From Candidatus Parabacteroides intestinigallinarum (GTDB lineage: Bacteria; Bacteroidota; Bacteroidia; Bacteroidales; Tannerellaceae), in the NCBI GenBank assembly GCA_019114945.1, contig DXEN01000075.1, forward strand, positions 1 through 38,702: a DNA stretch of 38,702 nt, written 5' to 3'. Positions 32,969-38,702 of this stretch are shown here, one piece after another (the first letter of the stretch is position 1; the number at the start of each line of letters is the position of its first letter). Below the pieces are notes generated by a model. That model was not told where the DNA came from, ran no database searches, and was given only the letters and a program-made list of their open reading frames with translations. A program made the translations under genes and the position numbers.

Positions 32969-34261
32969 ATGAAAACGATCTGCTTTTATTTTCAGATACA
33001 TCAGCCGTTCCGTTTAAAGAGATATCGCTTCTTCGATATCGGTAACGATCATTACTACTACGATGATTTCCAGAACGAGGAGATTATCCGTCGTATCGCC
33101 GAGCAATGCTACCTGCCGGCCAACCGGACGATCCTGGAAATGATCAAGACGAGCGGTGGCAAGTTCAAGGTGGCGTTCTCTATCTCGGGCGTAGCGTTAG
33201 AGCAAATGGAGATTTATACACCGGAAGTAATCGATAGCTTCAAGGAATTAGCAGCTACGGGCAACGTGGAGTTCCTGTCGGAGACATACGCCCATTCATT
33301 GTCTTCCTTGGGCGATCCGGACGAGTTTAAACATCAGATCGACAAGCAAGAGGACAAGATCAAGACGCTCTTTGGCGTGAAACCGAAAGTGTTCCGCAAC
33401 ACGGAGTTGATCTATTCGGATGATATCTCGCTCATGGTGGCCGAGAAGGGCTATAAAGGTATGATAACCGAGGGCGCTAAACACATTTTGGGATGGAAGA
33501 GCCCGAATTACATGTACTCGTCGAGCGTAGCCCCACGGTTGAGCTTATTGCTGAAGAACGACCGTTTCAGCGAGGATTTATCGAGCCGTTTCAGCGATTA
33601 CAGCTGGAATGAATATCCGTTGACGGCCGATAAGTACATCTCATGGATCGCGTCGACACCGGAATCGGAGCAAATCATCAACCTGTTCATGAACTATGAG
33701 GTATTAGGTTCCTTGCATCCGGCTTCCACGGGTATCTTCGAGTTCTTCAAGGCATTGCCTCGCTTCGCCGCCGATAAGGGAATCAGTTTCTCCACGCCGT
33801 CCGAGGTCTTCACCTTGATCAAGCCGGTAGATTCCATCTCCGTGCCCGATCCGATCTCATGGGTCGACGAGGAACGCGATTGCAGTTCTTGGCTGGGTAA
33901 TATCCTGCAGCAAGAGGCATTCCGCAAGATCAACGAGATCGGCGCGCGCGTCCGTCTGTGTCAGACACGCCGCATCCGCCAGGATTGGTACTACTTGCAG
34001 AGCAGCGACCATTTCTACTACATGAGCACGAAGCATATGGGCAGCGGAGGTTTCAGCCCCTACGACAACCCATACGAGGCGTTCATCAACTACATGAATG
34101 TACTTTCCGACTTCATCTTGCGCGTCAAGGCCGAATTCCCGGAAAGCATCGAGAACGAGGAGCTGAACTCATTACTCTCCACGATCAAGAACCAAGGCGA
34201 GGAGATCGAGTCGCTGCAAAAAGAGCTGGATAAGCTGAAAAAGAAAACGGTAAAGAAGTAA
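32969..34261 (+). CDS. GH57-family alpha-glucan hydrolase or transferase
   Basis: A 430-residue cytoplasmic protein. GH57 motifs are visible: HQP at residues 11-13, and the catalytic nucleophile E146 in VFRNTELIYSDD; YSWNEYPLTADKYISWI lies further on. The end (about residues 395-430) is a charged coiled coil (ENEELNSLLSTIKNQGEEIESLQ), suggesting self-association or a partner protein. GH57 enzymes act on alpha-1,4 glucans as amylases, 4-alpha-glucanotransferases or branching enzymes; length is nearer to amylase-type members than to the longer transferases. It is the last gene of the operon and is followed after 27 bp by a strong terminator. No secretion signal, consistent with glycogen turnover. 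Confidence 0.92.
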   Translation: MKTICFYFQIHQPFRLKRYRFFDIGNDHYYYDDFQNEEIIRRIAEQCYLPANRTILEMIKTSGGKFKVAFSISGVALEQMEIYTPEVIDSFKELAATGNVEFLSETYAHSLSSLGDPDEFKHQIDKQEDKIKTLFGVKPKVFRNTELIYSDDISLMVAEKGYKGMITEGAKHILGWKSPNYMYSSSVAPRLSLLLKNDRFSEDLSSRFSDYSWNEYPLTADKYISWIASTPESEQIINLFMNYEVLGSLHPASTGIFEFFKALPRFAADKGISFSTPSEVFTLIKPVDSISVPDPISWVDEERDCSSWLGNILQQEAFRKINEIGARVRLCQTRRIRQDWYYLQSSDHFYYMSTKHMGSGGFSPYDNPYEAFINYMNVLSDFILRVKAEFPESIENEELNSLLSTIKNQGEEIESLQKELDKLKKKTVKK

Positions 34262-34288
34262 CGTTTGCATTTATCCGCTTATACGCAT

Positions 34289-34324
34289 AAAATAACGGGC
34301 CTCGCGACAGGTCCGTTATTTTTT
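34289..34324 (+). terminator. terminator of the glycogen operon
   Basis: AAAATAACGGGCC (34289-34301) pairs with GGTCCGTTATTTT (34310-34322) through 13 bp with one G-U, 8-nt loop, six T residues at the 3' side. Confidence 0.93.
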
Positions 34325-34345
34325 GCCCGATTGCCATGCGACAAA

Positions 34346-34426
34346 GACACATACGTGCGTAGACAAAGACACATACGTGCGTCGGCATTTTAACATACGT
34401 GCGTTTGTGATTTCACATACGTGCGA
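34346..34426. repeat. 22-bp-period repeat array D
   Basis: Four copies in the same orientation with exact 22-bp steps: the 12-bp core ACATACGTGCGT starts at 34349, 34371, 34393 and 34415 (the last ends in A). The 15-bp units are GACACATACGTGCGT twice, TTAACATACGTGCGT and TTCACATACGTGCGA; 7-bp spacers differ (AGACAAA, CGGCATT, TTGTGAT). The array ends 2 bp before the stop codon of the CBM9-like gene and fills the space after the glycogen terminator. The core is an imperfect dyad centred on ACGT. Confidence 0.9.
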
Positions 34427-34428
34427 CC

Positions 34429-35076
34429 TCACAAATAAATCTCCCCGAAGAAGGCGGGGCAATGGAAATCCGGGGCGGGCAGGTCGATCGGGTTCCAACT
34501 CAGGAAATGCGGCTGGGCGGTATCGTCCGCGCATTTATAGAAATTGCCCCAAATACGCTCGGGCAACCGTGCCGGGTCGAGGCCCATCACAGCGAACGGG
34601 ATGGCGACAAGCAGGCTCCAAGCGTGCAGCCCCGGAATCTCGTCGAACGTCCGCCGCTCCACGGAGGGATATCGGCGGATGCTCCGGTATTCCTCCGGCG
34701 TGAGCGAGGTCTTCTCTTCCCGCGAGAGCCGTCGAGCGGCGTCGCACGTTCCGGCGCAATTAAACTCGAAGTTCATATATTGGGGGCTTCCCTCTTTCCG
34801 CATGAAAAATTCCACGCAGCTATCCCGGTGCACCGGCGTATCGTCCGTGCCGGCGGAAGCCTTCAACGAGTTTCCCCACACCCGATACAGCAGATACAAA
34901 TCCCGCTCGCTACGGGCGACGCTCACCGCCACGACCGGTTTATACGGGAACTCCGGCCAATTCACCCGGTCAATCGACACCCGGGGCGCCTTTACTTCCA
35001 TAACCTGTTCGATTGACGCGCTATCCATCTCATCCAACTCCGGCAAGAATGCGACTTTTAACTGGTTCATAGTCAT
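34429..35076 (-). CDS. CBM9-like carbohydrate-binding protein
   Basis: A 215-residue protein without a signal peptide, all-beta in pattern. SVARSERDLYLLYRVWGNSLKASAGTDDTPVHRDSCVEFFMRKEGSPQYMNFEFNCAGTCDAARR (about 51-115) and GNFYKCADDTAQPHFLSWNPIDLPAPDFHCPAFFGEI at the end match the 'carbohydrate-binding family 9-like' group of Bacteroidales. CBM9 modules bind reducing ends of sugars, but stand-alone members have no proven role. The usual conserved features (DSCVEFF and a FHxPxxFGEI-like end) are intact. Two close start codons (35076 and 35070) are possible. It lies 96 bp downstream of the sulfatase gene on the same strand; the gap holds heptamer repeats rather than a promoter. Confidence 0.85.
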   Translation of the reverse strand: MTMNQLKVAFLPELDEMDSASIEQVMEVKAPRVSIDRVNWPEFPYKPVVAVSVARSERDLYLLYRVWGNSLKASAGTDDTPVHRDSCVEFFMRKEGSPQYMNFEFNCAGTCDAARRLSREEKTSLTPEEYRSIRRYPSVERRTFDEIPGLHAWSLLVAIPFAVMGLDPARLPERIWGNFYKCADDTAQPHFLSWNPIDLPAPDFHCPAFFGEIYL

Positions 35077-35077
35077 T

Positions 35078-35170
35078 TATGATTTATGATTTACAATTTA
35101 TGATTTATGAGTTATGAGTTACGAATGAAGAATCGTGATTAAAATCATAATTCGTAGTTCGTAACTCGTC
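35078..35170. repeat. AT-rich heptamer repeats between sulfatase and CBM9-like genes
   Basis: A run of TTATGAT, TTATGAG and TTACGAA-type 7-mers is followed by their reverse complements (TTCGTAACTCGTCAT). It can fold into an imperfect hairpin and may end the sulfatase transcript. A related block lies on the other side of the sulfatase gene (36722-36815). Confidence 0.7.
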
Positions 35171-35172
35171 AT

Positions 35173-36714
35173 TTACAACGTTTTATCCTTGACTTTCCGC
35201 AGTGTCCATTGCAAACGGTAGACGATATCAGGGTGACGGGTCGCCTCGTTCTCGCCCTCGTAGGGATTGGTCATGTCATACAGTTGCGGCTCGGTGGAGT
35301 AGCCCGTCTCTATCCGCTCGTATTGGGTAATGGACGGCCCTTCGCTTGGCTCGATGTATTTCCATTCTGGCGTGCGGATGAAAAGCGCCTTATTGAGCGC
35401 CTGCCCTACCACCCAAGGGCGATTCTCGTCGCTCCGCCCGAGCCACGACTCCAGATAGTCGCGACTATCCGACGCGCTCCCTTTGGGCAAACGAGCGTCG
35501 AGCAGACGCGCCAGGGAGGCGAGCCAATCAATCTGGCTAACCAACGCGTCCGACACACGCGGCTCACGGATCTCACGCGGCCAACGCACGATGGCGGGTA
35601 TACGCGTACCCCCGTCGAAAGCGCTATACTTATTCCCTCGCAAGGCACCCGTCGGCCGATGGTCGCCCAGCCGTTCCGTGGCTTGGTCGGCGTATCCATC
35701 GTCCACCACCGGCCCGTTATCGCTCGATAGGATAATCAACGTATTTTCCGTCAGGCCCAACTCATCCAGTGTTTGGAGCAATCGCCCTACGCTCCAGTCG
35801 AATTGCGCGATGGCGTCGCCTCGCAAGCCCATCGGATTCTTTCCCCGGAAGCGTTCGTGCGGGAAGCGGGGCACGTGTATATCGTTCGTGGCGAAGTACA
35901 GGAAGAAAGGTTTGTTTTGGTTCGCCCGGATAAAATCCAAGGCGTGCGTCACGATGGAATCCGCGATGTTCTCGTCCTTCCAAAGCGCCTTGCCTCCCCC
36001 TTTCATATACCCGATGCGGCTGATACCGTTCACGATCGCCTGGTCGTGCCCAAAGCTGGGCTTTTGGTTATAGAGCAGCTCCGGGTTCTCCCGTCCGGTA
36101 GGCTCGCCGGGGAAGTTCCGTTCGTAACTCACATAAATCGGAGCGGAAGGATCGTAGTTCGCCACCTGTCCGTTCTCGATAAACACGCAGGGCACCCGGT
36201 CGCCCGTGGCCGCCATGATGTAGGAATAATCGAAGCCCAAATCGCCTAAAGCGGCCGGGAGCGGCGCGTTCCAATCCTGCTCGCCGCCCTTGTCGCCCAG
36301 CCCGAGATGCCATTTACCAATCGCCGCGGTAGCATAACCCGCATGTTTGAACATATCGGCCAGCGTGTATTGCTCGGGACGGATAATCATCGCCGCGTCG
36401 CCTCGCGCGATGTCCGTATCGGGGCGCCGCCAAGCGTACTCGCCCGTCAGCATCGCGTAACGCGAAGGCGTACTGGTTGAGGCGGCCGCGTACGCCTGGG
36501 TGAAGCGAACGCCCTCGCTGGCCAGCCGGTCCACGTTCGGGGTCTTTACCGCCGAGGCTCCGTAGCATCCCAGGTCGCCATACCCTAAGTCGTCGGCGTA
36601 AATCAACAATACATTCGGTCTATTAGGTTCATTCACCTCGTTTCCCTCCGCATGGGCGATACCCGCCGCGAGCAAGGAGGCTCCTATTCCGGATATAAAA
36701 GTTACTTTTAGCAT
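35173..36714 (-). CDS. S1-family sulfatase, Ser-type
   Basis: A 513-residue exported protein (signal peptide ending HAEG near residue 23). The active-site motif S81-T-P-S-R85, continuing YAMLTG, is the sulfatase signature with Ser in place of Cys; Ser81 must be oxidised to formylglycine by an anaerobic maturase (anSME). D41 and D42 in LIYADDLGYGDLG, GKWHLGLG and FLYFATNDIHVPR supply metal and sulfate contacts, and SSDNGPVVDDGY holds the later Asp-Asn pair. Such enzymes remove sulfate esters from host or dietary glycans in the periplasm; the substrate is not evident. It has its own promoter at 36836-36866 and a repeat-rich leader. A CBM9-like gene follows; no SusCD pair or glycosidase is next to it. 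Confidence 0.94.
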   Translation of the reverse strand: MLKVTFISGIGASLLAAGIAHAEGNEVNEPNRPNVLLIYADDLGYGDLGCYGASAVKTPNVDRLASEGVRFTQAYAAASTSTPSRYAMLTGEYAWRRPDTDIARGDAAMIIRPEQYTLADMFKHAGYATAAIGKWHLGLGDKGGEQDWNAPLPAALGDLGFDYSYIMAATGDRVPCVFIENGQVANYDPSAPIYVSYERNFPGEPTGRENPELLYNQKPSFGHDQAIVNGISRIGYMKGGGKALWKDENIADSIVTHALDFIRANQNKPFFLYFATNDIHVPRFPHERFRGKNPMGLRGDAIAQFDWSVGRLLQTLDELGLTENTLIILSSDNGPVVDDGYADQATERLGDHRPTGALRGNKYSAFDGGTRIPAIVRWPREIREPRVSDALVSQIDWLASLARLLDARLPKGSASDSRDYLESWLGRSDENRPWVVGQALNKALFIRTPEWKYIEPSEGPSITQYERIETGYSTEPQLYDMTNPYEGENEATRHPDIVYRLQWTLRKVKDKTL

Positions 36715-36721
36715 TTCATTA

Positions 36722-36815
36722 AAAATTACGAGTTTAGAGTTACGAATGACAAGTTACGAGTTACGAATTATGAGTTCATTCGTCATTTGTAACTCGTAAC
36801 TCGTAATTCTTCACA
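36722..36815. repeat. heptamer repeats in the sulfatase leader
   Basis: Repeats of TTACGAG, TTACGAA and TTATGAG are followed by inverted copies (TCATTTGTAACTCGTAACTCG), giving an imperfect long hairpin. They lie between the promoter (start near 36830) and the start codon at 36714, so the fold would be in the mRNA leader. Same family as 35078-35170. Confidence 0.7.
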
Positions 36816-36835
36816 GGTTATTCTCGTTGTTTCTA

Positions 36836-36866
36836 CAAAGGTATTTATTAAATCGGGAAACGCAAA
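36836..36866 (-). promoter_or_regulatory. sulfatase promoter overlapping an upstream terminator
   Basis: Minus strand: TTTG (36863-36866), 19-bp spacer, TACCTTTG (36836-36843), a full match. The -33 box is formed by the end of the T-run of the terminator at 36864-36895. Leader of about 115 nt. Confidence 0.75.
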
Positions 36867-36895
36867 AAAGCCTCTCTTCACAGGGAGGCTTTTTT
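36864..36895 (-). terminator. strong hairpin terminator without an annotated gene before it
   Basis: AAAAAAGCCTC (36864-36874) and GAGGCTTTTTT (36885-36895) form an 11-bp stem with a 10-nt loop; T-tracts occur on both strands. The flanking genes diverge, so no coding transcript ends here. On the minus strand it would end the candidate RNA at 36864-37052. Confidence 0.88.
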
Positions 36896-37052
36896 ATGCG
36901 ATACCGGGAATAACCAATAAAAACTTCCCGGTACGACGGTGTTCATTATCTTATGCTTACATAAAATTAGCGTAGGCCTTGGCTTGCGATATACTAATAG
37001 TGTTACACTTCTCTTGACATCCGCGAAGATACCGCGACCCGGCAAGGCCCAC
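36864..37052 (-). ncRNA. candidate structured non-coding RNA
   Basis: This part of the 648-bp gap 36715-37362 holds no gene but shows nested pairing. Stem P1 pairs 37043-37052 with 36972-36981 (10 bp) and P2 pairs 37029-37035 with 36986-36992 (7 bp); TACCGGGAA/TTCCCGGTA (36902-36910 with 36925-36933) adds a 9-bp hairpin, and a terminator follows. In P1 and P2 the odd base pair is G-U on the minus strand but A-C on the plus strand, so the minus strand is favoured. CGCG (37022-37025) and CGCG (37033-37036) give a hairpin that would compete with P2. Size resembles 6S RNA, but I could not recognise a known RNA family, and no consensus promoter was found. Confidence 0.5.
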
Positions 37053-37080
37053 AATACCTATATATATGTAAAAACAGGAA

Positions 37081-37111
37081 CCCCGCTACCTACTCATTGG
37101 GAGTAACGGGG
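37081..37111 (-). other. hairpin followed by a T-rich tract on the minus strand
   Basis: On the minus strand CCCCGT-TACTC, a 5-nt loop, GAGTA, a bulge of GGTA, then GCGGGG pair through 11 bp, followed by TTCCTGTTTTTA. The T-G pair is A-C on the plus strand. It may end a minus transcript from further right or be the 5' domain of the candidate RNA. Confidence 0.4.
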
Positions 37112-37135
37112 AATGAACCCGCCATTTTATCCGAG

Positions 37136-37217
37136 GGAACAATTGGTTTCATGCGGGAAAACAGTTTGTTTCACCCGGTGAAACACTTTGTGCCACGCCT
37201 ATGGAACACTTCGTGCC
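37136..37217. repeat. 22-bp-period palindromic repeat array E
   Basis: Four cores end at 37150, 37172, 37194 and 37217 (steps 22, 22, 23): GGAACAATTGGTTTC, AAAACAGTTTGTTTC, GAAACACTTTGTGCC and GGAACACTTCGTGCC. Spacers ATGCGGG, ACCCGGT and ACGCCTAT resemble those of array A (TCCCGGA, ATCCGGA), so A and E belong to one subfamily. It lies about 95 bp upstream of the porin promoter. Confidence 0.82.
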
Positions 37218-37311
37218 ACCGAGAGGAACAAGCAGGCGTATCGGCAAGAGAAGCGATGGCGATATACCTACCCTTGGGTAGATAGCGGACGTTTTTACCT
37301 AAAAGAGGCGA

Positions 37312-37342
37312 TTGCCGGGGCAGCAGAACCCCTGTACTTTTG
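37312..37342 (+). promoter_or_regulatory. promoter of the porin-like gene
   Basis: TTG (37312-37314), 20-bp spacer, TACTTTTG (37335-37342). Transcription near 37349 leaves a leader of only about 14 nt before the ATG at 37363, and excludes longer upstream starts. Confidence 0.8.
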
Positions 37343-37362
37343 TCCCAAAATTAAAAAACACG

Positions 37363-38694
37363 ATGAGAACATTAACGAGGTTTTTAGCGATTGGATTACT
37401 GACGGGCGCGATTAGCCCGATAGGCGCGCAAGAGATGGAGAAGAGCGCCGCGGAACAGGCGGAGGAGATCTACGCCGATGGATACGACCGGTTCCGGTTC
37501 GGTGGATACGGAGAGGTGTTGGCCAGTTTCATGGATTATGGCATCAACCGTTTCCGGGGGACGAGCACGGGCAACACACGGGACCACCGCAACGAGATCT
37601 CTATCCCGCGTTTCGTGCTGGCGCTCGATTACAAGTTCAATTCCAAATGGATTTTAGGCGCCGAGATTGAGTTCGAGGCGGGCGGTACGGGTTCCGCCTA
37701 CGAGATAGAGAACACGGAGAACGGCGAGTACGAGACCGAGGTGGAGAAGGGCGGCGAGGTCGCCTTGGAGCAATTCCATATCACCCGCTTGATTCATCCG
37801 GCGTTCAACGTGCGCGCCGGTCATATCATCGTGCCGGTGGGATTGACGAACGAGCATCACGAGCCGATTAATTTCTTCGGCACTTCCCGTCCGGAGGGCG
37901 AGACCTCTATCCTACCCTCTACGTGGCACGAGACGGGTATCGAGTTCTTCGGTACGTTCGGCAAGGGCTACGGACGCTTCAATTACCAGGCGCAAATCGT
38001 GGCGGGCCTGAACGCCAACGGCTTCGACCGTAACAACTGGGTACAGGGCGGCAAGCAAGGTATCTTCGAGGTAGACAACTTCACGTCGCCCGCTTACGTG
38101 GCCCGGTTGAACTATCTGGGCGTCCCGGGGCTGAAAGTGGGTGGCTCGGTGTATTTCTGCAACAACGTGATCGCCAACTCCGACAAGCTGACGGAGTACA
38201 ACCGGATCCAAGGCAACGTCCCCCTTTGGATTTACACGGCGGATTTCCAATACAAGAATAAATACGTGACGGCACGGGGAAACATCGTATACGGCAACCT
38301 GGACAAGTCGGACGAGTTGACCTCGCTGAACGCGCTCCTGTCCGGTCTCTCTCCCTACACGTTGACGATGCCGATCGCGAAGCACGCCGTCAGCTACGGG
38401 GCGGAAGTAGGGTTCAACCTGCGCTCCCTCTGCAAGGACAACCGGAAAGTGCCGGTACTCTACCCCTTCGCCCGCTACGAGTATTACAACCCGCAGCAAG
38501 AGGTGCTCTCGCCCAATACGGCCGACCCGCGTAACAAGGTAAGCATGTGGACCGCCGGCGTCAACTGGTTTGCCCTGCCGAACCTCGTGGTGAAAGCGGA
38601 TTATACGACCCGCCGCATCGGCGATGGCAAGTACACCAGCGAGAACGAGTTCAGCCTGGGCGTCGCTTACGTAGGCTGGTTCTGGAGCAAATAA
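37363..38694 (+). CDS. porin-like outer-membrane beta-barrel protein
   Basis: A 443-residue protein with a signal peptide cut near SPIGAQ (about residue 22). A short helical segment (EKSAAEQAEEIYADGYDRF) precedes a barrel beginning FRFGGYGEVLASFMDYG. Repeated amphipathic strands, the RAGHIIVPVGLTNEHHEPINFFGTSRPEGETSILPSTWHETGIEFFG segment and a terminal aromatic strand (SLGVAYVGWFWSK) resemble the phosphate-selective porin O/P-like group found in Bacteroidales. RAGHIIVPVG, G-x-N-x-H-EP is a common landmark of that group. Substrate is unknown; phosphate selectivity should not be assumed from the family name. It has a near-consensus promoter with a very short leader. Any operon partners would lie beyond the window end, 8 bp after the stop. 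Confidence 0.85.
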   Translation: MRTLTRFLAIGLLTGAISPIGAQEMEKSAAEQAEEIYADGYDRFRFGGYGEVLASFMDYGINRFRGTSTGNTRDHRNEISIPRFVLALDYKFNSKWILGAEIEFEAGGTGSAYEIENTENGEYETEVEKGGEVALEQFHITRLIHPAFNVRAGHIIVPVGLTNEHHEPINFFGTSRPEGETSILPSTWHETGIEFFGTFGKGYGRFNYQAQIVAGLNANGFDRNNWVQGGKQGIFEVDNFTSPAYVARLNYLGVPGLKVGGSVYFCNNVIANSDKLTEYNRIQGNVPLWIYTADFQYKNKYVTARGNIVYGNLDKSDELTSLNALLSGLSPYTLTMPIAKHAVSYGAEVGFNLRSLCKDNRKVPVLYPFARYEYYNPQQEVLSPNTADPRNKVSMWTAGVNWFALPNLVVKADYTTRRIGDGKYTSENEFSLGVAYVGWFWSK

Positions 38695-38702
38695 CAACAT
38701 AG

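Noticed and set aside
36902-37052. Known riboswitch (cobalamin, TPP) controlling the sulfatase
   Set aside because: No B12-box or TPP core sequence was recognised, and the sulfatase has its own promoter past the terminator.
37097-37285. 62-codon plus-strand frame upstream of the porin gene
   Set aside because: It is made of array E repeats and upstream hairpin sequence, has no promoter match, and looks unlike a protein family.

Overview
The window is a chromosomal segment from a member of the Bacteroidales, most likely Parabacteroides or a close relative. The evidence is a SusC/SusD pair, lipoproteins whose lipidated Cys is followed by Asp runs, a Ser-type sulfatase, NigD- and GldB-type lipoproteins, and promoters of the Bacteroidetes kind (TTG or TTTG about 19-20 bp before TAnnTTTG). 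No phage, transposase, integrase, plasmid or cas gene was seen. The genus is an inference from gene content only.

Layout. 1-7473 (+): the end of a SusC-type transporter, SusD, a secreted M14 carboxypeptidase, a GldB-like lipoprotein and a HAD phosphatase. 7474-7840 is filled by eight 41/42-bp GC-rich repeats lying between two convergent genes. 7841-12167 (-): a pyruvoyl-dependent arginine decarboxylase, then a unit of NhaD antiporter, C69 dipeptidase and small outer-membrane barrel. 12168-12583 holds a divergent control region and tRNA-Tyr. 12666-14416 (-): two lipoproteins with acidic export-type N-termini. 14562-17168 (+): a GH3 glycosidase. 17411-19022 (-): tRNA-Leu, an ECF sigma factor, a small membrane protein (candidate anti-sigma) and a Spy/CpxP-like periplasmic protein. 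19174-28149 (-) is core housekeeping: groES-groEL; purA, a YugP-type Zn peptidase and hisS; a Fur-family regulator; dipeptidyl peptidase III and an AlkD-like protein. 28308-29384 (+) is mnmA. 29715-34261 (+) is a three-gene glycogen/alpha-glucan operon (debranching enzyme, GT4 glycosyltransferase, GH57 amylase) with a clear promoter and terminator. 34429-36714 (-) carries a CBM9-like protein and an S1 sulfatase. The window ends with a porin-like outer-membrane protein (37363-38694, +).

The most unusual content is non-coding. (1) Four intergenic arrays (12298-12379, 17202-17279, 34346-34426, 37136-37217) share one design, a 15-bp partly palindromic core plus a 7-bp spacer giving a 22-bp period (sometimes 23), although core sequences differ between arrays. 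(2) The 41/42-bp array at 7479-7823 keeps a TTCGGG/CCCGAA hairpin in most units and shows a three-unit, 124-bp higher-order repeat; its phase changes argue against coding. (3) Between the divergent sulfatase and porin genes lies a structured segment with an otherwise unexplained strong terminator. Its stems pair with G-U wobbles on the minus strand but A-C mismatches on the plus strand, which suggests an unannotated minus-strand RNA. All non-coding calls were made by eye and no folding or database search was run.
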